Shown: positions 1-11,335 of the stretch, piece after piece
How positions within the stretch are numbered: position 1 is the stretch's first letter
Layout of the letters: each line of letters starts with the position of its first letter
Origin: Timema cristinae
Taxonomy: Eukaryota > Arthropoda > Insecta > Phasmatodea > Timematidae
Length of the DNA: 64,000 nt
NCBI GenBank assembly: GCA_039000515.1
Contig: JBCFYV010009882.1
Coordinates: forward strand, 48,621,639 to 48,685,638
Reading direction: 5' to 3'
Program-made: the position numbers and the translations under genes
Notes under the pieces: generated by a model
Told to the model about the DNA's origin: nothing
What the model saw: the letters and a program-made list of their open reading frames with translations, nothing else
Databases searched by the model: none

Positions 1-168
1 ATGGTTTTAGGAATTAGGAAGGTTATTACTAGTAAATGTACCCTCATTTACGTGGAGAGATAGTGAAAAACAATTTTGAAAAAACCAAACTCAGTACACC
101 CAACCAAGATTCGAACCTTGACTTACCCGCCATCAGCGCTCTATTCTAATGCGAGACACTCGGAGAGA
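1..168 (-). mobile_element. SINE-C, 5'-truncated and cut by window edge
   Basis: On the minus strand this shows the shared SINE body: the reverse complement of the B box (AAGATTCGAACCTTGACTT near 107-125) and the reverse of the GGGTGTACTGAG block near 92-104. The tRNA-like head is broken off around 165, and the 3' tail lies outside the window. The open frame here is an accident of the repeat. Confidence 0.65.
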
Positions 169-456
169 GATTGGGAGACTGTCAGGCCTATTGGAAAAAA
201 GAAAGAGCTCAAGTCAATGAGATTGGTGTCTGAGCGCAAGCCACTACGCCATCCCCCTGTTGGTTGCACGTCTAAAGGTCGAACCAATTAGGTGATCATG
301 AACATTATACATCTCATCCCGTATGTTAACAAGATAGTCCAAACCTATATTTTCAAACAACATTTTTAATTCACTCCTATTTGATTAATGTCACTTAAAT
401 AAGATAAGCGTCAAAAGTATGCACCTGTGGTGATGGACTGGCCACATCTATGTGAG
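169..456. other. Unassigned spacer
   Basis: I see no coding, splice or repeat signal in this AT-rich stretch between the SINE fragment and the minisatellite. Confidence 0.5.
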
Positions 457-800
457 AGATTGTTGGATTGGACTCCATCGAGTCGACTAGAAGGAGTTAT
501 AAACAGGTGGATTGGACACCGTCGATTTGACAAGAATTAATTGTAAACAAGTGGATTTGGCACCATCGATTCGACTAAAATGAATTGTAAACAGGTGGAT
601 TGGGCACCGTCTATTTGACTATAAGGAATTTTAAACAGGTGGATTGGGTACCATCGATTCGACTAGAAGAAATTGTAAACAGGTGGAATGGGCACCGTCT
701 ATTTGACTATAAGGAATTTTAAACAGGTGGATTGGGCACCATCGATTCGACTAGAAGAAATTGTAAACAGGTGGAATGGGAACCATCGGTTTGGTCAAGT
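457..800. repeat. 44-bp minisatellite with 88-bp higher-order period
   Basis: The motif AAACAGGTGGATTGG starts at 501, 545, 589, 633, 677, 721 and 765, an exact 44-bp spacing, with a diverged unit upstream from about 457. Units at 633 and 721 resemble each other (CCATCGATTCGACTAGAAG), and so do 677 and 765 (the GGTGGAATGGG variant, after AGAAATTGT). Alternate units are therefore most alike, which indicates an 88-bp dimer amplification inside the older 44-bp array. Confidence 0.92.
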
Positions 801-1900
801 ATACTGAAGGTATTTTTACTAAAGGTTTCCCACACGGGAACTTTCTCTATAAAGTTTTACAGTAATCATTCCTACTATATTAGTGTATTTAATATAGGCA
901 TATATCCAGTGCTGGATTTGGGCCGGAATGCCATTCTGGTCGATACAAAAAACTATTACGAGCGTTCCGGTTGATACAACACAAGTTTAAAGCGTTCCGT
1001 TTGCACACTAGAACTCCACTTCTTCGTTATCCTATTATTACCAAAAGGCTCTATATTCTAGTCTGAACGAACCCAGATCCTACTACGTGTCTATATAGTG
1101 TTTTGGATTTTGAAAGGACCTAGACGCTACTTACTATGCGTCTGTATAGTGTATTTTTTATTACACTGGATTTTCCAAATATTTACTTCACAAAAGAGAC
1201 AACGTTTCCTTTAACAAAACGATGAGTTCAAAACAAATATTTTACAGATGTTAATCTTTCCCCTCCCATTTTTTATTCTCTATTGTGGAGATTATTTTTG
1301 GAAAGGGCATTTGCTGTTTCTGTTCGTAGGTAGAAGATTTCTAATTTCAGTTTCACATTGTCTTTCATAGTATAAATACTGTACGTATCTATTTCAAAGT
1401 TTTGAACTCCGTTCCACAAGTGAACCAGCAGGGAAAAAAACACACGTTTCGTAAGTACATCTTTCTTTTTCTAAATTATATTTCACGTAAAATTTTATTT
1501 ATCTACTCAAGCTAGCTACAATATTTCCTTGCCGCGTAAGTTTTATAATTAAACATATTTTCTTCAAAATATTTATTGCAGTGAATGAAATGAAAAATGA
1601 AAAATAGTGTCCGTTCGTCAGCGACCAGTTCTTTAGGAATTCTAACCGTATTAAATTAAAACTGAGCCTAATCAGTAGTCAGAATTTACATTCAAATTAA
1701 ATTTCCAATATGTGATGTCTGAAATATGCAAATACATTCGAAATTATCCCACGCAGGTGATACTGCCAATTAAAAAAACACTGTCCTATTGTGCTCCGAA
1801 ATAATACTTAGAAAAATTAAAATTTTCGCTCATTATTAAGGACTTTACCACAACAGGCTTAGTAAGCTGATGGCCAAAACAAACACGTACTCGAGCTGTC
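801..1900. other. AT-rich spacer without recognised feature
   Basis: There is only short local redundancy here: CGTTCCGGTTGATAC / GCGTTCCGTTTG near 963-1000, and two similar phrases containing CTATATAGTGT and TGTATAGTGT near 1090 and 1140. No open frame resembles a protein I recognise. Confidence 0.5.
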
Positions 1901-1904
1901 ACGA

Positions 1905-2519
1905 GGACAAACAAAATTATGAATGAAGTTATCCGGGAAAGAGTAGGAGTATAGGGAGTAAATGGGATAGTAGAGGAAGCAAGACTGAGATGGTATGTGC
2001 ATGTAATGAGAATGGAAAGAGGGAGGATGCTGAAGAAAAGGTTGGAAAATAATTATAATAATTAAAATAATAATAATAATAATAGTTATTATTATTAGCA
2101 CCACATATTAATACTCGTTCGGTTTATACGCTTAAGTAATAATTACGCTAATGGGTTAGGAATAGGGTAGGCTGAGTATAGAGGAAGTGAACCCGCATCT
2201 GCGTGAAGGGAGAGTGGAAAACTATTTAGGAAAAACCACCCCCAGTTCATCCGACCGAGATTCGAACCTCAATCTCCGTGTCCTCGGCAGTCTAACTTAA
2301 CACGAAACAATCACGTTAGCTAACTACGCCACCGAGGTGGGTCAAAATGTTGGAAAAGAAGTATGTAGGAAAAAGACCACAAGGGAGCCCAAAAAATAGA
2401 TGGGAGGAGCAGATAACAGAAAGTGCTCATATGAGAGGAAAAGAATGGAAGCAATTAAAGGAGGAAGAATGGTGGAAGAATAGAGGCAGATTGAGGCATG
2501 TGAAGCTCAAGCGAATGAA
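1905..2519 (+). pseudogene. Non-LTR retrotransposon ORF2 C-terminal tail, split by a SINE
   Basis: The plus-strand frame from about 1905 reads NEVIRERVGV, one stop, then EARLRWYVHVMRMERGR. After a 294-bp SINE insertion it resumes at 2347 with VGKRPQGSPKNRWEEQI and WKQLKEEEWWKNRGRLR. The order NEVI..RVGV / LRW..HVMRM / GKRPxGxPxxRW is typical of the region after the reverse-transcriptase domain in many arthropod non-LTR elements. The target-site duplication falls on the RLE/LE codons, so removing the SINE and one duplicate leaves one continuous frame there. Only the last 150 or so residues survive, as in an ordinary 5'-truncated LINE copy. The catalytic RT domain is absent. The clade is not determined. 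Confidence 0.8.
2050..2343 (-). mobile_element. SINE-A inserted in LINE tail, with target-site duplication
   Basis: The minus-strand head CCCACCTCGGTGGCGTAGTTAGC lies at the 2343 end, the B box near 2260, and the 3' domain with TTATTATTATTAGCAC at 2086-2100. The flanks AAAAGGTTGGAAAA (2036-2049) and AAAATGTTGGAAAA (2344-2357) match at 13 of 14 bases, which fits a LINE-machinery target-site duplication. An extra run of AATAAT lies between the tail and the left duplicate. Confidence 0.88.
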
Positions 2520-2621
2520 TACCGTTCACTTCCTGTTCCAGTCTATAGCGTTTCTATCTTCCGAGCTAAGAGTCCCGTGCTCAAATCCCTGAATTGCCGA
2601 AAAAAAATATTATTGATGAAA

Positions 2622-2692
2622 TGATTAATTAACGGCTGGGGTCTGGGTGTTGTTGTTTGTTTTAGATTTAAGGTAGTTTGTAAATTATTTGA
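2622..2692 (+). mobile_element. SINE-E 3' fragment
   Basis: ATTAACGGCTGGGGTCTGGGTGTTGTTG followed by TTTTAGATTTAA matches the 3' part of the SINE-E copy at 9893-10025 (ATTAACGGCCGGAGTACGGG.. TTCTAGATTTAA). The head is missing. Confidence 0.5.
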
Positions 2693-2860
2693 TGATATCG
2701 TCAGTCGACTCAGAAAGTTCATGTTAAATACCTCAAATAAATAAATTCAATCTCACTCACTTCATTTTGATCTCCATGCACCTAAGAAGGGTTGTCATTC
2801 GGATGAGATTTATAATCTCGGGCCTAGGGTCAAAGATCCATCCAGGTTATTTTTAGCTCC

Positions 2861-3100
2861 ATGTCTTACTACCTGTTCAAATTATACGTATATGTACTAA
2901 TTACGCTAATGAGTCAAGGATGATAAATGTTGAATTTAAATGAAGTGCACTCACATTTGTGTGTAGGGAGGGTAGGTAACCATTAAAAAAAACTATATTC
3001 AGTACACCTGAGCAGGATTTGAACCACGATCTCCTGGTCATCAGCAGTCTAGTCTATTGTGAGAGTGACGTCTTAGACTATGCGTCTCCCGAATCAAGTT
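2861..3100 (-). mobile_element. SINE-C copy
   Basis: The reverse of the shared tail (TCTTACTACCTGTTCAAATTATACG) starts at about 2863. The body and degenerate B box (GATTTGAACCACGATCTCC near 3015) follow, and the Leu-like head GTGACGTCTTAGACTATGCG lies near 3065-3085. It is full length but diverged. Confidence 0.75.
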
Positions 3101-3457
3101 CCATCCATTAGGCCTATGTTTACCACTTTGCTGAAAAAAACCCCCCACCAAATTTCTCATATATACTTTTATTGTCCTTAAAAATGACAAATCTCGACCC
3201 CCTTAGTTGCGTTCTAATAACAGACAGAGTCAAATGCAATTATTTGCTCTTGGGAACAGTCTGAGGATAGTTCTTGATCTATTCAGGTAAAACTTATTTT
3301 CCAGTTGTGTTGGTTGAAATGTATAAAAAATACTTTGGAAACCATTATTCACAGCGTTTCACAGTTGTTACTGCACATTTTACTCTCTGAAGTTAACATT
3401 TTAACAATAGTTTACATTTGGTAGAAATGTTCCTATTCATGTCTAAATACCCACGGC

Positions 3458-3859
3458 TTGGATATAGTAAAATGTTTTGGTTTGCCAAAACCTTGTCTCA
3501 CACTAATCTTGATAATTATGAATATACGAAATTTACGGCAAAATCTAATTTTAAATATATATAAAAAAATTATTCATGATCTGAACCCACAAGCGAGCTA
3601 TTACGATCAACATTTGCTAGCGATGATATCGCCAACGTTTGCGGATAGAGGGTATCAAGTGGTCATCACAACGAGCCCTCCGTCCGTTAATATCAGTTTT
3701 CTCAAGCGGAGCTGCTACTTACGAACGATGAACGATGTGGTTACTAATTTTTCACTTAGTTTTATAACCTTTTATGTAAGACGATTATTTTTCATGTTAT
3801 TTGTCAACACTCTCAATGCTTTCATAGACTGGTCAAATAAAAGCGTTGATAGCATATAG
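3458..3859 (+). other. Coding-like fragment of unknown origin
   Basis: A 133-codon open frame begins in AT-rich sequence. From about 3580 to 3740 the DNA becomes noticeably richer in G and C, and the peptide (QHLLAMISPTFADRGYQV, then NISFLKRSC) looks less random than its surroundings. It may be a slice of a mobile element, or the antisense of one. I do not recognise a domain, and I see no splice signals that make it a convincing exon. Chance openness cannot be excluded. Confidence 0.25.
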
Positions 3860-4045
3860 TATAGTAATGGTCCTAAGCAACTATTTTAAGTTTTTAAAGA
3901 AAACATATAATCGTTTTCTCACAAAAACTGTAAGCTGTTGGGAATTGCAATTACATGATGAGAACTAGTAAAATGATAATTGATTGTCTCGACTAAATCA
4001 GTGAGGTAAAGTTGTGATGCAATAAATAATGACTGCCACAATACT

Positions 4046-4784
4046 GTTTACTACATGCGTCTTCAACCGTTTTATGTTCAAGAGCCAAAACCCGCCTCGG
4101 TGGCGTAGTTGGCTAACGCGCTAGTCGTGTTGAGCTCGACAGCTGAGTATGGGGAGATCGAGGTTCGAATCTCGGTCGGGTGAACTGAGGATGGTTTTTA
4201 CTAAATGTTTTTCCACTTCCCTCCACGCAAATGCGGGTTCGCTTCTTCTAGTTCAACCTTCCTAATTCCTAATCCATTAGCGTAATTAGTACTTAAAGCG
4301 TATAACCCGAAGGGTTAGTAAGACGTGGTGCTAAATAATAATAATAATTCAAGGGACAAAAGCCAAAATTTTTGTCTCTTGTTGACTCACGGGCCGTAGT
4401 ACTGTACCGACGATACTAGGATTGAATATATATTAAAATATTCGTATTAGCTCATTCTCATACAATTATACTCACACTAGGGATTAGGCTTTTCTCCCTA
4501 CAGATGTAATTTCGAATTTTTCATGAAGTACTTTCTCTTTTTTTTATATCTATTTTCATATATTTCTTAGCAGGAGGTAGCGCGATTTGTCTTGTCTAAT
4601 AGAGTTGTCATTTACCAGTTAAAAGTATAAGAACGTAATATTTTTTCACGTAAAAATCAAAAATCGTTTATAAAATAACATAAAATATCTAATCTATTTT
4701 GGCCATCTTTTCTCTTGAAATAATTTTATACTTTTCATGATCCAGTGGGCCGCGTGTCATAAGTTGAAGATCCCTGGTCTACTA
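4046..4784. mobile_element. hAT-like miniature element with 8-bp target duplication
   Basis: The left end CATGCGTCTTCAACC (4054) pairs with the right end GGTTGAAGATCCCTG-like sequence AAGTTGAAGATCCCTG (ending 4776). Subterminal GGGCCGTAG and GGGCCGCGTG recall the common hAT CAGGGGTC..CAACC ends. Flanks GTTTACTA (4046-4053) and GTCTACTA (4777-4784) match at 7 of 8 bases, the hAT target size. No transposase is present. A SINE-A sits inside near the left end, so the hAT-like copy is the older insertion. Confidence 0.7.
4091..4347 (+). mobile_element. SINE-A, full length, nested in hAT-like element
   Basis: The head CCCGCCTCGGTGGCGTAGTTGG contains the pol III A box, and GAGGTTCGAATCTCGGTCGG is the B box (about 4160-4180). 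The body, the CCACGCAAATGCGGGTTC block and the tail GTATAACCCGAAGGGTTAGTAAGACG end in (TAA)n. Here the tail hairpin reads AACCC-GAA-GGGTT, a changed sequence that still pairs. Flanking 14-mers at 4077-4090 and 4348-4361 agree at 12 positions. Confidence 0.88.
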
Positions 4785-5404
4785 CTTTCAGAAAGTGAAG
4801 AAAAACGTGCAATCTGACAAACTTAATTTTTCTTCATTTGGATGAAAGTATAGAAGGCGATTGATAATGCAAATGGAAAAACAGTTCTAGAATGGCCAGA
4901 AAAATATATTTACTTTCACATATTTTTGTTATCACTTCTAATTTCCTTACTCTTTTCTTCTATGTACTTTTCTAATTTTAAAACGATTTAATTTAGGGAA
5001 GCTTGCTTTGCTCACCCTTCTACAGCTGACGACTCTGGTTGTAGCTCTAATCTGTCACATGAATGTGATAAAGTTTAATTAGAGCCGTACAGATTTTACC
5101 TCCATATCAAAATCTGCAAAACGTTTCCTTTGATCTGACCCGCAAGAAACCAAACTAACCATCTGACCCCAAGATAAGAATGTTGGGAGCTAACTACCGT
5201 TGCGCCGGTAGAAAAATGTGCCGTTTGTGTGCCTGAATCGCTAAGGAAAATCTACAGCACATCCTACATTTTTAGCCCGCATGACTGTAAGTTAACCAGA
5301 TTACCAGACGTTCTTTTCCTGTGCTACAAGTTACGCAGAACTTACTTTAATTAATGCCCACTTTGTTCTTAAAATGTCATTGTTAAAAGTTTTACAATTT
5401 TTTT
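4785..5404. other. Unassigned spacer
   Basis: No feature is supported. The segment near 5030-5300 is slightly richer in G and C but shows no open frame of note. Confidence 0.45.
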
Positions 5405-5663
5405 AGCACCGATTATTTCTACCCGTTCGCGTTATACGCATGTAGGTTGTTCTAATAATTACGCTAGTGGTTTTAGGGATGAGGAAAGCTGTATTTAAAG
5501 AAAGTGTAGCCGAATTTTCTTGGAGAAAGAGTGAAAAATTTATGTTGGAAAAACCACCCTCAGAACTCCCGACCAAGATTCGAACCTCGATCACCCCGTC
5601 GTCAGCAGTTTAGTCTACTGGGAGAAAGAAGCCTTAGACCATGCGACCACTAAAGTGGGTTTT
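5405..5663 (-). mobile_element. SINE-C, full length
   Basis: The tail AGCACCGATTATTTCTACCCG begins at 5405. The reverse body follows, then the B box AAGATTCGAACCTCGATC at 5576-5593, and the head reads CCACTTTAGTGGTCGCATGGTCTAAGGC on the minus strand (5633-5660). Confidence 0.8.
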
Positions 5664-6302
5664 TACACATTGAAATATTATTACTTTTTAACATTCATTA
5701 TTTTAGGGTGCAATTAAATATATATTGGTGTATTTAAAAGACATAACGTTAAATAACTGATAATGTGTCGTACTTAAATATGCCTTACCTAACTAAAAAT
5801 AAATTTGGTAGGGTTATATAGTTTTAAACTACAATGTATTTTTAACCCTACTTCTTCAAATGTGATGAAGTGATATTTTTATTATATATTTGAGCACATT
5901 CTATTTTGATTGTAGTCACTGAATTTACAAATGTTTGAGTCTAAACTAAGCATTACATTTAATTTTTTTATAAAAATAACTTACATTTATTTATTGGAAT
6001 GTATTGAAGTTCTACTTGATATTAATGTGTGTTTACATCTCAAATTTTAAGCATAACCACGTTTGGATTTAGAATTAATTCAATGTATTCTATACATTAG
6101 AGTTAATATGAAATCATTGATACAAGGTACTAATTAATGACATTGCTTTTAGACATAATTTTGACATTTAGTAATAACAATTCAAGTCCTGACTATAGAC
6201 CTACATATTATCACAACATTAAGAAGAGGAAATGAGCTGATATTTCAATTGTATAGTTCATTAAATTAAATTTGCAATTTCAAATATTTTGACCCGCTAC
6301 AG
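5664..6302. other. AT-rich spacer
   Basis: Nothing recognisable apart from strong AT bias. Confidence 0.5.
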
Positions 6303-6478
6303 TTGCCGAATGATCTAAGGTGGTCGTGTTAGACTGGCTGGCTGAATACAAGGATATTGGGGCTTGATATCCTGCCGGGTCCACTGAGGGTGGTTTTTTT
6401 ATAAATGTTTTAACACTCTACATCCACGCAAATGCGGGTATGTTATCTCTAAAATTCTTCCTTCTCTATCCCTACCCT
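6303..6478 (+). mobile_element. SINE-C, 3'-truncated
   Basis: The head GTTGCCGAATGATCTAAGGTGGTCG resembles a leucine tRNA. A weak B box (GGCTTGATATCCTGCCGGGT) and the body ACTGAGGGTGGTTTTTTTATAAATG plus CCACGCAAATGCGGGTATG follow. The copy loses similarity near CCCTACCCTAG before the usual tail hairpin. Confidence 0.7.
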
Positions 6479-8598
6479 AGATACATCACTGGTCAAAGTA
6501 TATTTTCGAGTCTCACAAAACAGCTTAAAAGGAGCATGAGTAAATTTTTCTACATATGCTGTGAATTTATGGAATCACCTTTGACAAATTTATTCCGTAC
6601 GAGGAAGTAGCATGACCTAAAACTAATTGTCCTAATAAGATTTATTTATAGATGTCTACGCATTTAAAAAATGGTCAACTGGAAATGCCATCCACCTTCT
6701 ATATTTACTGGTTTCTGATACTGCTCACGAAGCACTTATCTTTGTGTACAGGCCTAATTCCCAACTTAGTTGTCACCTAAGCCACAAAGCTATTGCTCTA
6801 ACTACTGAATGGCGAACACATGTCAAGCAATCAGCTATGAAGACACAAAGCTGGTTCAGTGAAACAGTACACTATTATCCTTGCATCCGGCTGATGGATG
6901 AACCAACGATAACTAGCAAGAAGTACATCACCATTCTATTCATTTAAATCATTTGGTTAATTTGTTAATATACATAACAAATCATAGAGTGGGACGCCCT
7001 TTTGTAAACAGTAACATAAAAACTAGAAAACGTAGGTAATGTGTTTAGAATAGCTTGTTTAATAGAATAGGATAGTAATATGCATGATCAAACAATTGCT
7101 GGAAGCTTGCAGAGTCATGAAAACCATCGTTTGTTAATGATACTAACAATTATAATCTACCTATTTTAATTTCGACCCTATCAAAGGGGACTTTCTATTT
7201 CATACATTAATATTTCATGTGATTTAAAAATTTAAACTGAATTTTCCAAATTACGTGCACTTATATCTTCAGCAGCATTTCAAACACTTATAAATGGGTT
7301 TGTAATAAAACAAATTTCTTGTTAGTCCGGTTTCCTCCACAGAATGACAGAGGGCTGAACCTTCAATGTACAGTACATTTAAACAAAAGCCTTCCACTTG
7401 TGATTTAATTTAAGGTCAAAGTGCTACACAAGAAATAAAATAATAGTTTTTCAAATACAATCATTTTAAAAACATTAATATGAGTGTAACCAAAATAATT
7501 TTAAGCAAATCTCGACCAAACTAAATGCATATGATCTGTTTAGTCTTTTACTTGAATCTCCTGACAAGATGAATTTGTATTCATGAATTTAATAAAAAGG
7601 TGGAAAACCTTTTGCAAAGTCACGATGCATCATCTTGACTTTCCATAAGTTCATAAAATAGTGAATATATTTAGACCGTGTCTAAATCAACATGTATTAA
7701 CTAAGCCAAGCTTTATTAACCTGAACCAAGCCAACCTGGATAAAATAATCTTATACCCCTATATGGTTTGGGAAGTTAGGTATATTAAAAGATAAATCTC
7801 AGTTAATTAAAATCATTTTAAGATAAACCAGAAGAAGTTAGGTTATCTATGGAGAAACACTTCACAAATTATATTAAAATTTCAATATTTTATACATCCA
7901 GTGTGGTGCTTCTATACTAATCATGGCCATTTATACAAAGTAGTGACTCCCAAACAAATAATGGATGCAGTCATGGGAAATGCGTCAACAAGACTTGTTA
8001 CTGACTTAGAACGAAATGGGGGATACATAAAAAATGTAAGCCCCTTCAGGTACAATTAATAAAAACACACATTCTGCAACTCATTTTAATTATGGCACTG
8101 TCCGTATGAAGAAGTCCTTTCGAGTCGCGGATGGCTGTGGTATCTGCTAGATCGAGATACTCGTACATTTGTTTGCTCATATCTAGCTGATGATTTCCAC
8201 AAAGCCATCATAGACTCAGCCTTAAATAATGAATGAAGAATGACCCTGAGCATGTTACGAATACTGGATAGCTTACTGGAAGAGAATTGGTTCGCTAAAC
8301 CAAAGTTTCAGTGTTCATCTCCCATGTCCACGCTTCGTTTTTCCAATAATTTAAATCAACTTTCAATTACGTTAAGTACTTTATAACAATTTCTTTGTAT
8401 AACAAATACTTGGATTAAGTCAATAAATATGATAAAAATTTCGGTATGCTTTATTTTATTCTGTGCAAACATGTAGGCTTATATTAATAGAGCTCAATAC
8501 CACCACACTTATATTCAACAATTGGACAGATACTAAATTAGCACATGAAAAATGACATAAAATTCATTATATTTTAATCATAACACCTTTTTTTTATC
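6479..8598. other. 2.1 kb of AT-rich DNA without recognised genes
   Basis: A 67-codon open frame at 6744-6947 and a G+C-richer patch at 8090-8330 were examined. Neither has a recognisable domain, a splice context or a repeat relative in the window. Confidence 0.45.
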
Positions 8599-8735
8599 AC
8601 TACGTCTTACTACCCATTTGGGTTATACGCTTATGTACTAATTACGCTAAAGGGTTTGGGAATGAGGAAGGTTGTATTTAGAGGAACTGTACCCACATTT
8701 GTGGGAAGAGAGAGTGAGGAAACCATGTAGGAACA
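8599..8735 (-). mobile_element. SINE-A/C 3' half
   Basis: CTACGTCTTACTACCCATTTGGGTTATACGC is the reverse of the shared tail with its hairpin intact (ACCCA..TGGGT). It is followed by AATTACGCTAAAGGGTTTGGGAATGAGG and CCCACATTTGTGGGAAGAG. The head and B box are missing, so the class is undecided. Confidence 0.75.
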
Positions 8736-9892
8736 CTCATTGTAATTATTGATTACCATGACAAACTATTTTGAGGCTGGATTCCTAAAAATAATTTGTG
8801 TTTGTGTTAGTTTTGAAAAAAATCGCCTACAGGAAGTCAATGAAACTGATAATATTTACAATAACGTGTGGTGCTATTGAATACTTTAAGTGAAAAAATA
8901 ATTATTTGGGATAAATTCAAATACTATTTATAGAATAAACATTTATCTCAGAAAAAATATATTATATTCATGATACAATTATTCTACTTTATCAATGTCA
9001 GCAACGTTATCAGTTCAAGCGCTAAGTGCAGATCCTGGTATTGTTCATGAGGAAGAAAATTTCCTTTTATTATTTACGATTTAGGAGAGAAATTTGAAGA
9101 TACAAACACTATGGATATGAGACTAGTGACATTTCTCATCTAAATCTGTTTGAATATAAATTGTTGCGCCTCATAAATGGTTCTGCCACAATGTAATATA
9201 TTTACAGATTTATCAAATTTTCCGACGTCCATGCCTAACTTAAATGATATTTTATGAATTCTCTTTTTTTTTCAATGATTTTGAAATGTGCAACATTTTA
9301 CATCCACCCGATACACATACATATTATATGTTAAATCTATTTATTAATTAATTATTGAAATCAATTGATTGATTCAAAAATAATTAGTTTTTTAAATGTT
9401 TTACATTTTATACGCCTAGATTCAAAATAACTTCACTTTATAATTTTTTACCAACCGAGATCAAGCTGGCTATGTATAATTTAGTAAATTTGGTAAGAAC
9501 AGTTTTATATATAGGCCTACTTACATTATTGCGTACATATTGTGAAAAAGTAGATTATAATCTAACTTTTCTTATTGTTAAACAAAAATATTATAAATAT
9601 AACTTCATCTCCGAATAAATTATTTTGAGTAGAATGTATTAGTGTTGTAAGGGAGGTAGATTATTGTTTATTTTAAGTCAAGCAAATAAAAACAGCTCTT
9701 TATCAAATTTTTATACAGTCGAATCTCCAAAATTTTGTTTGAAGATTCAAAAATATACCATACTCAAAATCAAACAATAATAAACAATTTGGAATTCTGG
9801 TTTGCGTATTTGCGTTACTATAGAGTATAGATTATTGCTGTCTCTTTCTTATTTAATGTTTATTATTGTCCAACAATTTAGATCAGTAAATA
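8736..9892. other. AT-rich spacer
   Basis: No feature is supported. Confidence 0.5.
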
Positions 9893-10025
9893 GCTTGTAT
9901 TTATACTGAGATAAAGGTCACGGGTTTGATTCCCATTGGTTAAAATGGCTTTTTACCTTTAACATTAATGAATTAACGGCCGGAGTACGGGTGTTGTGTC
10001 TGTTCTAGATTTAAATTAGTTTCTA
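9893..10025 (+). mobile_element. SINE-E copy
   Basis: GGTCACGGGTTTGATTCCCATTGG (about 9915-9940) contains a pol III B box. The 3' part GAATTAACGGCCGGAGTACGGGTGTTGTGTCTGTTCTAG matches the copies at 34.6 and 26.1 kb on the other strand. The head is degenerate (GATCAGTAAATAGC). Confidence 0.6.
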
Positions 10026-10137
10026 CGTCGTGTGCTGATATAATATATCTGTTAAGAACGTGCACGTTCAATTCCTAAAAACACAAAAATATATATTTTC
10101 TTATTTTGGGATTTTCGAAAAACCGAAAATAAATTTG

Positions 10138-10335
10138 GGTAGAATAAGCGCCTAGAAATGTACTGCTCCAATTCGTCCTTGTTTGCTGTTGCCTGGCGAA
10201 GGGAAGGAAAGTGTTTCGTTGATAAAGTTGACGGTAGGGAAGGGCGCATCGTCCCACGTTTTCAGCGCAGAAACTTCGCAATGTTTTGTAACATCCGCAC
10301 TCTGGTCTTGTACATCATATATAAACGTGGGGCGT
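10138..10335. other. G+C-richer unclassified segment
   Basis: Between two very AT-rich stretches, a 200-bp block (TTGCCTGGCGAAGGGAAGG, GGGCGCATCGTCCCACG, CATATATAAACGTGGGGCG) differs in composition. Minus-strand frames of 65 and 68 codons overlap it but resemble nothing I know. It could be an insertion or a short unique conserved element. There is no second copy in the window. Confidence 0.3.
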
Positions 10336-11102
10336 GAAGATTAATTTACATTTTATAAAAGAAAAATATTTTTTTTTCTCAATACATGACATATTATTAA
10401 TAAAATACCATTAACAAAATCAATATAAAAAGCTAGTTATTGCAAAATAATTAAGAATGAAATCACAATTTTATCACTTTCACAACTAATATACATAAAA
10501 CGCTAAGATACTTTTGATAAAGTAAATACATTTAAAAAGGATCTAAAATAATAAGTATTAGTTTAAAAATATAAATTGATAAATTAAAAACTAGATACAC
10601 TTTAAGATGTTATATTTGAGCACTATACATTTTCCCCCCTACAACTGATATAAAATGATTAATTATTTTTTAAAATAACTTGAATTTATTTACGATTACT
10701 ATTTTTGATTTGTCCTTAAGTATTATCTGATAAATCAGCAGAAAATAATACATCGACATATTTGTCTAATATCTCTAGAAATTTTTATTATTTTGATATA
10801 TTTTCTGATATTATATTTACTGAAAAAGGTCAATACATTAATTTTCACATTCAATAAAACCAAATTAAAAAAAACTATATAGTATAAGTTTACCTAATAG
10901 CACATTGGTCTAATTTAGTTATTCATTTATTTTGTAATTTCCTTTTTTATCAATTTTTTATATTTCATAGCTTATTTTCTTCTAACTATTATGATTATTT
11001 TGGACGCATTTAAACATAACTAGAAAGGAAATTTCGAGTATACAAATTGTAGTTGTCAACGTAATATAATTAATAAAGATAAAGTTAGAATTAACAAAGT
11101 GA
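10336..11102. other. Very AT-rich spacer
   Basis: Only A/T-dominated sequence, with no supported feature. Confidence 0.5.
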
Positions 11103-11335
11103 CACGTATCGGTGGCTGCATGATCTAACGCGTTACTCTCACAGTAGACTAGATTGGCGATGCCGGGGAGATCAAAGTTCGTATCTCAGTCGGGTGTACT
11201 AAGGGTGGTTTTTCCATTCTACTTCTGCTTAAATTCGGGTACATTTCATATAATTGTAACCTTCCTAACTAACCATTAGCGTATTTATTACATACGCGTA
11301 TAACCCGAAAGGGTAGTAGGACGTGATTCTAAAAG
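11103..11335 (+). mobile_element. SINE-C, full length
   Basis: The head GGTGGCTGCATGATCTAACGCG, CTCACAGTAGACTAGATTGG and the B-box region GATCAAAGTTCGTATCTCAGTCGGG are followed by TGTACTAAGGGTGG. The tail is ACGCGTATAACCCGAAAGGGTAGTAGGACG. The usual CCACGCAAATGCGGG segment is partly deleted. Confidence 0.82.

Noticed and set aside
457..800. CRISPR-like array
   Set aside because: The 44-bp units are contiguous tandem repeats without unique spacers, and the genome is animal.
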